Below, one piece after another: positions 43,401 through 51,356 of a stretch of DNA of 64,000 nt. The translations under genes were made by a program, and so were the position numbers. The notes under the pieces are model-generated. The model searched no databases and was not told where the DNA came from. It saw only the letters and a list, made by a program, of their open reading frames with translations. This stretch comes from Desulforhabdus sp. TSK. GTDB taxonomy: Bacteria; Desulfobacterota; Syntrophobacteria; Syntrophobacterales; Syntrophobacteraceae. Numbering within the stretch: position 1 is the first letter of the stretch; every line of letters starts with the position of its first letter. The stretch lies in NCBI RefSeq assembly GCF_022836495.1, contig NZ_BQXM01000027.1:1-64000 (forward strand), given 5' to 3'.

Positions 43401-44586
43401 CTGCGGCGTAGAGGTCCGAGGCAATGCCGGCCTGGGTCGGGTCGAGTTGTTGGGGCTTGAAGCATTCCGGCGCCTGGTAGGCAGCATCCAGGTCGTCGAT
43501 GATTTGGTCGGCGATGGTGGAGGTACGATCCTTGCCCACCCGCGCAAAGTCGAAGCCGGTCACGCGGGCCTGGCCGCCCCTGGTCACCAGAATGGCGTCC
43601 GGAGTCAGGTTGCGGTGGATCACCTCGTGCCGGTGGGCATGGTCCAGGGCCGAAAGCACATCGCGCATGACCTGAAGCTTCTGGTCGAAGGTCAAGGCCA
43701 GCCGCGCCTTCTTGATGTGCAGGTGCAAAACCTGGCCGGGCAGGTCTTCCGTCACCAGCACCACTTTGTCCGCGTCGTCGGACAGGAACAGGTCTTTCAC
43801 CGCCAGCACATTGGGGTGGGTGGGCATGTGCGCCACGGCCCGGTAAGCGTTGCTGATCTTCTTGACCTCGGCCTTGCGGGCGGCTTCCTCCTGGTAAGGA
43901 TCGGCCTGGTAGACCCGAAGGCGGGCCATGCCGCCGCTCTTGCCCAGGAGGGTGTGCCGGGCGCGATATTCCGTGTAGCGATCGGTGCCCCCGAGCTTTT
44001 CTTCCACCTGCCAGTCGCGGAATACCAGCGCCGCGTTTTTCGGCCTGGCCTTGCCGGTGATCACCTTGACGATCCGGGAGTGGAAGCGCGTGATGCTATC
44101 CAGGCGGTTTTCGGGAATCCGGCTGATGTCCCGGAAGTATTTGAGGCAATGCTTGAAGTCGGTCACGTCCGGACCGTCGACCCCGGCGGAGTCGTGGACG
44201 GCCGCGTCATCGGCGGTGAGCAGCACGGCGGCATGCACATGCGCCTTGCGCAGCTCGATGAGACCGGCGTTGCTTTCGCGGATGATGGTGGCCATGGTCC
44301 TGGCATGGCTCCGCAGCTTGGCCAGGGGAGAATGGAATGGCTGGCGTCCCTCGGGATACCACTTGGAGCCATACACATCGATGAGGCCCCGCGTGCCTTT
44401 CACATCCACCAGATAGACCGCGTGAGGCGCCAGGAGGGCGATGTCGATCTCGAACACCTCTTCCCCCTGGCGCATCTCGAAGTTGTGGAAGATCAGCCAG
44501 CCCTCGGGCAAATGGTCCCGGAGGAACCCGATGGCCTTGCGCTCGGAGTCGTTGGCGGGCTGCCCGATGGGGATGACCCTGGCCAT
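40429..44586 (-). CDS. NERD + tandem kinase + P-loop NTPase protein, MAD6/PglW-like
   Basis: 1385 residues from ATG 44586 (GGAGG 10 bases upstream; the ATG at 44595 abuts the ribosome-binding site). N-terminal NERD nuclease-related domain (about 10-110; E-I-D-I-A-L-L-(x)7-L-V-D-V-K gives the D...E/D-x-K core). First kinase-like domain about 190-470 with H-R-N-L-T-P-D in place of HRD and G-F-D for DFG, likely inactive. Second kinase about 505-770 with G-E-G-G-F-G-A-V-Y, A-I-K, Y-H-Q-D-V-K-P-S-N and D-F-N, plausibly active. A P-loop domain follows (G-N-A-G-D-G-K-T near 850) with a Cys cluster (C-E-G-C-D-L-Q-G-K-C-Y-A-C) about 1000. It should sense phage attack and signal by phosphorylation. Overlaps the S-subunit gene by one base. 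Confidence 0.85.
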   Translation of the reverse strand: MARVIPIGQPANDSERKAIGFLRDHLPEGWLIFHNFEMRQGEEVFEIDIALLAPHAVYLVDVKGTRGLIDVYGSKWYPEGRQPFHSPLAKLRSHARTMATIIRESNAGLIELRKAHVHAAVLLTADDAAVHDSAGVDGPDVTDFKHCLKYFRDISRIPENRLDSITRFHSRIVKVITGKARPKNAALVFRDWQVEEKLGGTDRYTEYRARHTLLGKSGGMARLRVYQADPYQEEAARKAEVKKISNAYRAVAHMPTHPNVLAVKDLFLSDDADKVVLVTEDLPGQVLHLHIKKARLALTFDQKLQVMRDVLSALDHAHRHEVIHRNLTPDAILVTRGGQARVTGFDFARVGKDRTSTIADQIIDDLDAAYQAPECFKPQQLDPTQAGIASDLYAAGLVFYELLTGESPFEGIDQMMEADGKFPMKPSEHRPDLPGGIDGWLQKFCEFDPEERHASAAVARKALDDIILPEAGGELARDDGGIKNAADLELPEDLRKLPRDFVLANRFAIQKKLGEGGFGAVYKVFDSYADVVRAIKIIDKDRRSVFERVCREYKALTNLPEHPHVVKVIWADRMADARQTPYIVFEYVEGLDVSDLIESEALSLEDAVRIARESAEGLAHLHRHGVYHQDVKPSNLLWTDKGVRIIDFNVAVTERDEARGGGGTRRYLPPDYSHSTEPDASDRMDRDLYALGISFYECLTGRYPFDEPTPPIRTRPKDPRQCKGCGDLSSSLVSVVLRMIAPERQDRFASAAELLAALAGVKRYRAGGTSGEIGIGPKADARQGFEPSRPNTNPFVAHLLTLYSQSQVSNAGTRGLDEIGRATYVPTYLDVKLQPALLKGGLRLVIISGNAGDGKTAFIQQFEALAESKGAKVRRGANGAVFRLKGRTYRSNYDGSQDEGDERNDAVLRKFFAPFAGRDGATPPANEMRLIAINEGRLVDFFLEHEEEFPRLSRQVQRGLAGGAPEDAVAVVNLNLRSVVADPQEGQTSILERLILRMTQREYWSVCEGCDLQGKCYACHNARTFQDATAGPKVIERLKMLYTITHLRGRLHITMRDLRSALAFMLVGTLDCDGIHRLYQNDSEKNRKRILDGFYFNSWLGGSSGSNDRLLSLLREIDVAQVGNPELDRELGFLPPSVRAMGRFSFGARTGYDEELLEARFRKLPRDYSSKNRARLIARHRNYLSHVRRRHFFERRDMGWKDMLPYGSIEPFLDAIREPGVKCADETASLLQAINRGEGLGDPGWPGHRLALRVRRVEKGTIRSYRLFDGDRFILRTDRETEAHPFLESLPEALVLLYDSGDGHRASLRINLDIYEMLMRLNKGYRPSLEEEEGFYLSLAVFKNVLSAAPYQEVLLTESGYELFQIRRDASGVLHMGKVTRRADA

Positions 44587-45995
44587 CAGCGGCATCCCTC
44601 CTGGATGGCGTGCTCGACGAGGGCGCGTGCCTGGTCTTCGAGGTCAACCGCCTTGTCTCTACGTTCTAGCGCCTCCATCACCTTGATCCCGACAAGTTTT
44701 CGCAGATTCTTTTGAGGCCAAGGAATACTCAGTTCCTTGATTCTGCTCTCTTCCAGGTGCGGTATACTTGAGCCGGCGGCTTCTCGCTTCAACAACTTTA
44801 GGCCATACTGTGTCCCCAATAGCCCAAACAAATATCCGCTGTCATACTCTTCGGCAGAATGAACGCGAACCATATTGTTAGTGCAGGCAGCGCCATGGAG
44901 ATGCTTTCCCACTTGAACTGGTCTTCCGATGAGTCCAGAGATCTGCCCTGAATCTTGAATAAGCAGCATTCCTCTTGACAGAACTAGCTGGTTGCTATCA
45001 GCAATATCCCTTCTCAGATAAAGATCTGTAGATGGGGAAAGTTCATAAATCGCTTTTCCAGTGTAGTACGGATAGCCAAATTTTGGATCATCAACATACA
45101 GTCGCTTGAAAATATTAGGAATCCATACCTTTGCAACATCTCCAAGCATAGCGCTTCCATACCGATTGCCTGCCGCATCAAATGCTTCGCGCGCTTTGAG
45201 ATTATCAGAGCTGTAGTAGAACGAGTCCATCCTTCGAAAAAGGAAATGGGAGGACTGTGTTGTGATGGATGGTGCTTCACCTTTTGCTGGAGCCACTGGA
45301 ATCGACATGTCAAGCTTCGAGTAGACATCTCTCATTGCTTCTTTGAGTAAATTCGTTGCTAAGACACGATGATCCGCCGCCTGCCGCACCAGCTCATGCG
45401 CTCGATCCTCGACATCTCCCAATCGTGGTACCGGCAGGTCCGCAAGGTGGTGGGGCTCGATGTGCTGGATGATGGCACCGTATGTACCGGAGATGACGAT
45501 GGGAACTCCAAATCGACTGGAAAGGTAAGCGTATAGATAGCCTGGCTTTACTTTCTCCGTATCGGGCGCCACTCGCATGAAGTGTTGAGATCCAGCCATG
45601 CCTTTCATGTCCGAACGGGAAAAGGCCATCCGACCAATGGTTCCAGAACAGGTGATGAGCGTCCACCCTTCATCCAAAACGAGGGCTGGAGTCTCCTCGA
45701 TCTGTTTCTTCGAGATCAAGGCAACGTGAGAAAGGTCGGCATTCAAAATATCGGTGCTCCCGAGAAAAGGCACACCATGGGCAGGATCGTCGACATAAAT
45801 GCGTGGGAAACGAGGGCCATTGAATATCCCTCCACCATGGCCCGCAGTCAGGTTCTTGAGCGCCTCGGTCCGATGCTTCTTCAACAGCTCCCTGGCTTCA
45901 ATGGCTCCGGACATATAAGGCCCGCAATCCAGGCGGCGGCCGTTGTGCTCCAGCCAGGTGCTGGGAATCGCTTTGCACTGAAAGGTCCTGCTCAT
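44586..45995 (-). CDS. Type I restriction S-like specificity subunit, MAD5-like
   Basis: 469 residues from ATG 45995. Two target-recognition halves (about 20-230 and 250-440) separated by helical stretches, with repeated elements such as Y-V-D-D-P-x-x-G-x-P-F/Y and an S-G-T-I/S-G-Q-I pair, typical of HsdS subunits. It should guide the methyltransferase encoded at 47315 to its recognition sequence. The first frame codon is at 46082, but homology and the neighbourhood favour 45995 (AGGTGAC upstream). A hairpin and operator-like repeats fill the 200 bases upstream, so this half of the operon may be separately regulated. The AT-richer codon use in the central part (45000-45400) suggests an exchanged recognition domain. 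Confidence 0.85.
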   Translation of the reverse strand: MSRTFQCKAIPSTWLEHNGRRLDCGPYMSGAIEARELLKKHRTEALKNLTAGHGGGIFNGPRFPRIYVDDPAHGVPFLGSTDILNADLSHVALISKKQIEETPALVLDEGWTLITCSGTIGRMAFSRSDMKGMAGSQHFMRVAPDTEKVKPGYLYAYLSSRFGVPIVISGTYGAIIQHIEPHHLADLPVPRLGDVEDRAHELVRQAADHRVLATNLLKEAMRDVYSKLDMSIPVAPAKGEAPSITTQSSHFLFRRMDSFYYSSDNLKAREAFDAAGNRYGSAMLGDVAKVWIPNIFKRLYVDDPKFGYPYYTGKAIYELSPSTDLYLRRDIADSNQLVLSRGMLLIQDSGQISGLIGRPVQVGKHLHGAACTNNMVRVHSAEEYDSGYLFGLLGTQYGLKLLKREAAGSSIPHLEESRIKELSIPWPQKNLRKLVGIKVMEALERRDKAVDLEDQARALVEHAIQEGCR

Positions 45996-46030
45996 GACGT
46001 CACCTGGCTCCTTCCTTCCTCCAAGGGAGG

Positions 46031-46064
46031 TCCTTCGGTTTCGGAAGCTCCTGAAACCGAAGGA
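46031..46064 (-). promoter_or_regulatory. Leader hairpin upstream of the S-like gene
   Basis: Perfect 12-base arms tccttcggtttc (46031-46042) and gaaaccgaagga (46053-46064) with a 10-base loop. On the minus strand a second small stem CCTCC-CTT-GGAGG follows and overlaps the purine-rich region before the start codon. Could control translation or partially terminate transcription between the Fic and S-like genes. Confidence 0.5.
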
Positions 46065-46102
46065 GAGCACTGAGATTTCCAACGAAGGCGATTTACGCGC
46101 TT

Positions 46103-46200
46103 TTTGTGTCTCATGAAATAGTCACAAAATATTTTGCGACTCATATACTTCGATTCGTGAGACACAAAGTCGTTTGTCATTAATTCATGAGACTCAAAAT
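46103..46200. promoter_or_regulatory. Four operator-like GAGAC/GAGTC repeats between Fic and S-like genes
   Basis: Two inverted pairs: tttgtgtctcatgaa (46103-46117) against ttcgtgagacacaaa (46154-46168), and ttttgcgactcatata (46132-46147) against ttcatgagactcaaaa (46184-46199). The last site overlaps the stop codon of the Fic gene. The regular alternation suggests binding sites for a winged-helix or HTH protein, possibly the C-terminal winged helix of the Fic protein itself or the XRE protein at 49656, and a promoter for the S-like gene. Confidence 0.55.
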
Positions 46201-47318
46201 GCATCGCGTCCCTCGGCAAGGTTGAGCAGCTCCGCATAGGCCAGCACGGCGGCCCGGCGGCCGCTTCCCTTCTCGATTTCCTTCAGGACCCCTTCCTGCT
46301 TGAGCACATTGAGAATCCTGCCGGCAGTCGGCTTGGGAATGGGCGAGGCGGTCACGAAATCGCTGCTTTTGAAAATGGGCCGCTCGAAGATCCAGTCCAG
46401 GGCGTGAATGGCGTATTGAGAATGGGTCAGGTCCACAAAATGCGTTTTCATGCGGTTGTAGAGATCAAGAATGGCGGCGGCCTTGCGATGATTCTCCTCG
46501 GCCTGCTGTTGCACGGCCGTCAAGAAAAAGGCGCACCAACCGGTCCAATCGCCGTCTCGGGAAACTGCCAGCAGCCTGTCGTAGTAGGCGTCGCGGTTGG
46601 CTTCCAAAAAGGCGCTGATATAAAACATGGGGCGATGGATCAACCCGGCCTGATGCATGAACAGGGGAATCAGCATGCGGCCCAGCCGTCCGTTGCCGTC
46701 CAGAAAGGGGTGCAAGGCCTCGAATTCGGCGTGAAGGAGGGCCAGATGAATCAGGCGGTCGGGGGTTTCTTCATGAATGTAGCGTTCCCAGCGGGACATG
46801 GCTTCGGGCAATTTGTCCGCGGCAATGGGGATGAACCTGGCGTCTTCCATCGTACAGCCGGCCGGCCCGATCCAATTGGGTATGCGGCGGTATTCGCCCG
46901 GAGACTTTCCCTGCCCGCGCACGCCGGAAAGCAGGATCTTGTGGGCCTCGCGAACGACGCGCAGCGAAAGGGGAAGCTCCTGGAGCATGGTCTCGGCGGC
47001 GCGCATGGCGGTTCGATAGTTGAGGACTTCCCAGATGTCGGCCTCCTTGGGTGAAGTCAAGTCGCCGGTATCTCCCTTGGCCTCGTATTCCAGGACCTCA
47101 CCCATGGTGGCCTGGGTCCCCTCGATGCGGGATGACAGAACAGCTTCCTGCGTGGTCAAAGGACTCAGCAGGACCGCCGCGTTGGGGATGGCCGAGAGCA
47201 ACCCGTCATACCGGGCCACGGCGCCGTTGGCCGAACCGATCAATGTCACCAGGCGCGCCCAGTTCAATTCCGCGGGAGGGAAAGCACCCTCATGATAGTG
47301 GACCGCCGTGGACATCAT
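46194..47318 (-). CDS. Fic-domain AMPylase/nucleotidyltransferase with winged-helix C-terminus
   Basis: 374 residues. The N-terminal region carries the class II autoinhibitory motif S-S-R-I-E-G (62-67), whose Glu blocks ATP until displaced. The Fic core has the full catalytic signature H-P-F-L-D-G-N-G-R-L-G-R (203-214), so the enzyme should transfer AMP (or another nucleotide) to a protein. The last 90 residues look like a winged helix (F-V-T-A-S-P-I-P-K-P-T-A-G-R-I-L-N-V-L-K), as in DUF4172-Fic proteins. It overlaps the methyltransferase gene by 4 bases and therefore belongs to the same operon. A Fic gene at this place is not part of MADS as I recall it, so it may be an added safety toxin or regulator. 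Confidence 0.88.
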   Translation of the reverse strand: MMSTAVHYHEGAFPPAELNWARLVTLIGSANGAVARYDGLLSAIPNAAVLLSPLTTQEAVLSSRIEGTQATMGEVLEYEAKGDTGDLTSPKEADIWEVLNYRTAMRAAETMLQELPLSLRVVREAHKILLSGVRGQGKSPGEYRRIPNWIGPAGCTMEDARFIPIAADKLPEAMSRWERYIHEETPDRLIHLALLHAEFEALHPFLDGNGRLGRMLIPLFMHQAGLIHRPMFYISAFLEANRDAYYDRLLAVSRDGDWTGWCAFFLTAVQQQAEENHRKAAAILDLYNRMKTHFVDLTHSQYAIHALDWIFERPIFKSSDFVTASPIPKPTAGRILNVLKQEGVLKEIEKGSGRRAAVLAYAELLNLAEGRDAF

Positions 47319-49357
47319 TCGTGCTCCTCGATGAATTTCCTGTACTTCCGGGCAATGACCGGCAGATCGTTGTCCTCGATTTTTTCGGGGCGGATCAGGG
47401 TGCGCTCCACAAAGCTGCCGCCGATGCGGAGACGCTCCACATGCAGGCGCGGCTCGACGATCTCCTCACCATCCGGTGTGCGCTTGTAGAGCTTGTTGCC
47501 CCGGCGGTCGATACCGACCTTTTCAGCCACTGCCATGAAAACCTGGTACTCCCTCGCGCCGCCCAGGGCCTCCATCCGCTTTTCCTCATCGCTCTTGCGC
47601 CGAAGGAACAGGAGACTGGTGAGGATGTTGACGTTGGCCTCGGCGATGAATGCTTCCACCGGAAGGTCGATGGAGGCGAGCACTTGTGCCTCCCGCATGA
47701 TCCACCAGCGGATGTATTCCGCCGCCGGGTTCCCCAGGATGCCGTCGGGGAGCACGATGCCCATGCGGCCGGAGCCTGGCTTGATCCACTTGAGGCAGCG
47801 CTCCACAAAAAGGATCTCGGGAGAGACGCTGCCTTTCAGAATGCCGGTGTTGCGAAAGCCCCCTTCGCCGTCCGGCTCCCAGGTATGGGCCAGCTCGTAG
47901 TGCCGCAGGATGTTTTTGTCGGTGATGGGGATATCCGATCCAAAAGGAGGATTGGTCATCACGATGTCAAAGGAGCCGAGCGCCAGCCTCCTGCGACATC
48001 CCTCTTCCTTCTTGATCTGGAGCTTTTCTTCTTCCTGCTCGATCTTTTCAACCAGGTGTCCGTTGGGAAATTCGAGGGAATTGATGTGATAGATATGCCC
48101 ACGACCGTCGCCGGCCATGACCATGTTCATCTGGGAGGCCCGGATCAGGAAGGGGTCGAAATCCGCTCCGTACACTTTGTCCGCGGCATATTTCCTGAGC
48201 GGCTCATGGACGTTCAGAAATTCCAAAGTGCTCTCGTTGCCGGCCTGAGTGTTTTGCGCGGCCCGGAGCTTTTCTAATATGTGAGCGAGAGTGGCGACGA
48301 GGAAGCCGCCGGTCCCGCATGCCGGGTCCAGGACCGTTTCATCTTCCTTGGGGTCGAGCATCTCGACCACCAGCTTCACCACGCCTCGCGGGGTGAAGTA
48401 CTGGCCGCGGTCGCCGCGCAGATTGACGCCCACCAGCTCTTGATAGGCCACCCCTTTGGCGTCCACGTCGGTGCGGGTGAAGTCGTACTTGGCCAGCTCC
48501 GAGACGATGAAGGCCAGGGCGCGGTCGGAGAGTGAAATCTCTTCGTTGCCTCGAAAGATATTGTTGTACTGCTTTTTGACCTCGGCAAAGAGGTCTTCGA
48601 TCCGCTTGCGGATGTCCCTGCGGCCCTTGTCGTCGAACTGTTCCCTGGGGCCGGCCCAGAAACGGCGCTGCCAGGCCTGGCGCTGTTTGTTACGGAGATT
48701 TTCATCGTGCATCTTGCAGAAAATGAGGTACAGGAACTGCCAGAACGCGGCGTCCTTGGGCATCCCCTCGTTGCCGTGGATGTAGTTGTGGCAGCGGCGG
48801 AAAGTCACCTTGAGCATTTCCTTGTCGGCCACACGGGTGTGGGCGTCGGAAAGCACCTCCCTGGTGCCGACGGATTCCTCGGCGAGGGGCCAATCACCGA
48901 TGGGATTGCAGTTGGTGGCGAAGCGCGTTTTCTCTTTTTCGAGAAAGAAGAACTCCAGCCCGTTGGTCCACAGCCCGTACCGAACGGCCTCGACCTCGCG
49001 CATGATGGTCTCTAATTCATCCAGGTCCTTGGCCGCCTGCTCGAAATCCCGGATGCGCACGGCGCCCTTGCCGACATTGGGCTCGGGACGGCAGATCACG
49101 GCGCGTCCCAGGTTATCCACGGTGTGGTCCTTGCCATGGTGAAAAATGGCGATGTCCACCTTCTTGCGGCCGCCGATGGAGAAATCATTCTCCATGTCTT
49201 CAGGGGAAAACCCGTATTCGTGGATGAGCGCGCGCGCCACACGCTGACGCACCAGCTCTTTTTTTGTCTCCTTCACCTGTTTCCCGGAAACATAATCGAG
49301 CATGTAACCCGCCGCGATGGTGCTTCCAGGGGGGACGTTCGTTTTGGTTGTGTCCAT
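47315..49357 (-). CDS. Type I-like adenine DNA methyltransferase (HsdM-like, MAD2-like)
   Basis: 680 residues from ATG 49357; the frame is open to an ATG at 49483, which would add 42 residues without family features. N-terminal HsdM-like domain with a nuclease-like stretch (K-K-V-D-I-A-I-F, residue 80-90), then the SAM-binding motif D-P-A-C-G-T-G-G-F (about 344-352, preceded by G-Q-Y-F-T-P-R) and catalytic N-P-P-F (about 467). It makes N6-methyladenine together with the S-like subunit encoded at 44586. There is no HsdR translocase in the window; restriction or defence would instead rest on the kinase and ATPase genes downstream. Divergent from the XRE regulator at 49656. Confidence 0.9.
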   Translation of the reverse strand: MDTTKTNVPPGSTIAAGYMLDYVSGKQVKETKKELVRQRVARALIHEYGFSPEDMENDFSIGGRKKVDIAIFHHGKDHTVDNLGRAVICRPEPNVGKGAVRIRDFEQAAKDLDELETIMREVEAVRYGLWTNGLEFFFLEKEKTRFATNCNPIGDWPLAEESVGTREVLSDAHTRVADKEMLKVTFRRCHNYIHGNEGMPKDAAFWQFLYLIFCKMHDENLRNKQRQAWQRRFWAGPREQFDDKGRRDIRKRIEDLFAEVKKQYNNIFRGNEEISLSDRALAFIVSELAKYDFTRTDVDAKGVAYQELVGVNLRGDRGQYFTPRGVVKLVVEMLDPKEDETVLDPACGTGGFLVATLAHILEKLRAAQNTQAGNESTLEFLNVHEPLRKYAADKVYGADFDPFLIRASQMNMVMAGDGRGHIYHINSLEFPNGHLVEKIEQEEEKLQIKKEEGCRRRLALGSFDIVMTNPPFGSDIPITDKNILRHYELAHTWEPDGEGGFRNTGILKGSVSPEILFVERCLKWIKPGSGRMGIVLPDGILGNPAAEYIRWWIMREAQVLASIDLPVEAFIAEANVNILTSLLFLRRKSDEEKRMEALGGAREYQVFMAVAEKVGIDRRGNKLYKRTPDGEEIVEPRLHVERLRIGGSFVERTLIRPEKIEDNDLPVIARKYRKFIEEHE

Positions 49358-49614
49358 GAGGTACTCTCTCGCCTGGGGCTCGGGGTGCTTGCGGGCATTG
49401 ACCGACCGGAGCAGCCCTCGAATCGATACGGCGTCAAAAACCGCGTCGGCCTGCCCAGGGATCGCCACAACGGCACAACCCATTCATAATATTCATTGAT
49501 TATTCAAAAACTCCTTCAGGAAAGCCTTCTCACGCACCACCCGAGGGGCATGCGGAAAAAAGTGCAAGGTACCCCAAAATACCCCACGAGAAAATAGAAT
49601 ACCAGATAAATTAT

Positions 49615-49628
49615 GTGTTGCAAAACAC
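49615..49628. promoter_or_regulatory. Short dyad in the divergent promoter region
   Basis: gtgtt-gcaa-aacac lies 28 bases before the XRE start codon and between it and the methyltransferase operon. A direct repeat of taccccaaaa/taccccacga lies at about 49570-49588. Candidate binding site for the XRE protein to control both directions. Confidence 0.4.
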
Positions 49629-49655
49629 TAAACGCATGAATATGATTGACCCACT

Positions 49656-50018
49656 ATGAAGAAATTCGGAGAAACCATTCGAGAGCTGCGTAACGCACAG
49701 GGCCTGGGCTTGAGGGAGACGGCCGTCAAGGTGGGAATTTCCCCCGCCTACCTGAGCCGCATCGAACGGGACAAGGAAAGCCCGCCACGCCCGGAAATCA
49801 TCAAGGGACTGGCCCGGCTGCTGGCCGCGGACCCCGATGTGCTGTTCCGCCTCTCCCTGTCCACGGACCCCGACATCACCGACATGCTGCGGCAGAGCCC
49901 CAAGGCCCTGGAACTGGTCCGCTTCATCATCGAAAACAAGCTTCAGGAAGAAGATATCGAGAGGCTCATAACGTTTGCCAAAGGCAGTATTCTTGCGGGG
50001 TGTTTTCCCTTGGAGTGA
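49656..50018 (+). CDS. XRE-family regulator, MAD1-like
   Basis: 120 residues. Residues 5-60 are a Cro/CI helix-turn-helix (L-G-L-R-E-T-A-V-K-V-G-I-S-P-A-Y-L-S-R-I-E), followed by a helical dimerisation segment. It is divergent from the methyltransferase operon with about 300 bases between start codons, and 200 bases upstream of the MBL/E1 operon on the same strand, so it could control either or both. In MADS loci an HTH gene stands in this position next to the methyltransferase. There is no clear ribosome-binding site before the ATG, so the transcript may be leaderless or have a weak start. Confidence 0.85.
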   Translation: MKKFGETIRELRNAQGLGLRETAVKVGISPAYLSRIERDKESPPRPEIIKGLARLLAADPDVLFRLSLSTDPDITDMLRQSPKALELVRFIIENKLQEEDIERLITFAKGSILAGCFPLE

Positions 50019-50219
50019 TAGAAACCCCGTCCAGAAGAACCACCTCAATTTCTTAGAGCGACTCGGTCGGAAAGATCTAATCGTCCTTACGCGAAAATCC
50101 AACGGGCACAGACTTCAAGCTCATTTTCTTCTTTTGCTCTTATACATCGAGAGTCCTTAACCCTAACAGCCGCCACAATGCCGGATTTGATGAGCGGAAA
50201 TTTGTGAGGAGGCAGCACT

Positions 50220-51353
50220 ATGCATAAGGTTACTTTCTTCCCCGTCGGCACTGCCGACTGCTATCGCATCGATCTCGAAAACGGCAAGAAGATTCTCTTC
50301 GACTATGCCAATATGCGCGACTCAAGCAATCAATATGATCTGCGATGCGATCTTCCGAAGGAGCTTCGTGAGGACCTCGCCACCGCCAAACGGAACGATT
50401 TTGACGTGGTGGCCTTCACTCATCTGGACGAAGATCATTACAAGGGCGCAACAGAATTCTTCTGGTTTGATCACGCAAAGAAGTATCAAGGAGATAATCG
50501 GGTCAGAATCAAGGTCATGTGGGTTCCCGCAGCCGTGATTACCGAGGAAGCGGTAGACAAGGAAGAGGGCCGCGTCATACGCCAGGAGGCCCGGCATCGT
50601 TTCAAACAGGGGAAGGGGGTTCGAGTTTTCTCTCGACCTGAGAGGTTGAAGGCTTGGTGTGAAAAGAACGGCATATCGCTGAAAGAGCGTTTGAATATCA
50701 TCACCGATGCTGGGAAAATCGCTCCTGAGCTCAAGAAAGACTCAGACGGGATTGAGTTTTTCGTCCATTCACCGTTTGCCAAACGCATGAATGGCAGAGA
50801 AGTTGAAGACAGGAATGATGATTGCCTGGTGATGCAGGCCGTTTTCCAGGTCGCAGGCGTTGAAACCAAAATGCTGCTCATGTCCGATGTGACTCACGAA
50901 ATCATCACGGACATCGTCGACGTCACAAAAAACAAGAAGGATCGACCCGAGCGCTTGGAATGGGACATCGTTAAGATTCCGCATCATTGCAGCTATTTGT
51001 CTATCGGACCGGAAAAGGGCAACGATAAGACAGAGCCCGTTCCGGATGTCGCCTGGTTATATGAGAATCAGGGTGCGGATAGAGGCATTCTCGTGGCAAC
51101 AAGTGACCCCATTCCAGCAAAGGGAAGCAAAGAAGATAAGGACAGCTATCCCCCGCACCGGCAGGCCGCGAATTATTACAAAGATATCGAAACACAGCTC
51201 AACGGGGAATTCATGGTGACCATGCAGCATCCGAAAAAAACGGCACCGAAGCCACTGGTGATTGAAATTGAAAGCACCGGAGCGACAGTGAAGAAGCAAG
51301 CGTCAACGGCGGCCGTTGCAGCTATGAGCGCTCCGGCGCTAAGGGCGGGGTGA
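50220..51353 (+). CDS. Metallo-beta-lactamase-fold protein of a ubiquitin-like operon
   Basis: 377 residues, cytoplasmic. Metal-binding motif T-H-L-D-E-D-H (H68, D70, D72, H73), a later M-S-D-V-T-H-E and K-I-P-H-H-C-S complete an MBL-type hydrolase resembling the ComEC C-terminal domain, which suggests a phosphodiester or nucleotide substrate. After a last beta strand (V-I-E-I-E-S-T) the protein ends with about 20 residues rich in Ala and Ser, closing P-A-L-R-A-G, which looks like a flexible tail suitable for E1-type adenylation. RBS GAGGAGG at 50202-50216 region. It starts the tight operon; the E2-E1-JAB gene begins 3 bases after its stop codon. I recall comparative-genomics reports of MBL genes beside prokaryotic E1-E2-JAB genes. 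Confidence 0.88.
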   Translation: MHKVTFFPVGTADCYRIDLENGKKILFDYANMRDSSNQYDLRCDLPKELREDLATAKRNDFDVVAFTHLDEDHYKGATEFFWFDHAKKYQGDNRVRIKVMWVPAAVITEEAVDKEEGRVIRQEARHRFKQGKGVRVFSRPERLKAWCEKNGISLKERLNIITDAGKIAPELKKDSDGIEFFVHSPFAKRMNGREVEDRNDDCLVMQAVFQVAGVETKMLLMSDVTHEIITDIVDVTKNKKDRPERLEWDIVKIPHHCSYLSIGPEKGNDKTEPVPDVAWLYENQGADRGILVATSDPIPAKGSKEDKDSYPPHRQAANYYKDIETQLNGEFMVTMQHPKKTAPKPLVIEIESTGATVKKQASTAAVAAMSAPALRAG

Positions 51354-51356
51354 GGT

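Noticed and set aside
42193-44715. 840-codon plus-strand ORF antisense to the double-kinase gene
   Set aside because: Shadow of a very GC-rich gene: no ribosome-binding site, no recognisable domain, low-complexity residues, and it lies opposite clear kinase motifs.
47315-49357. Plain type I restriction-modification system
   Set aside because: No HsdR-type helicase-nuclease gene occurs; the operon continues with Fic, kinase and HerA-like genes instead.
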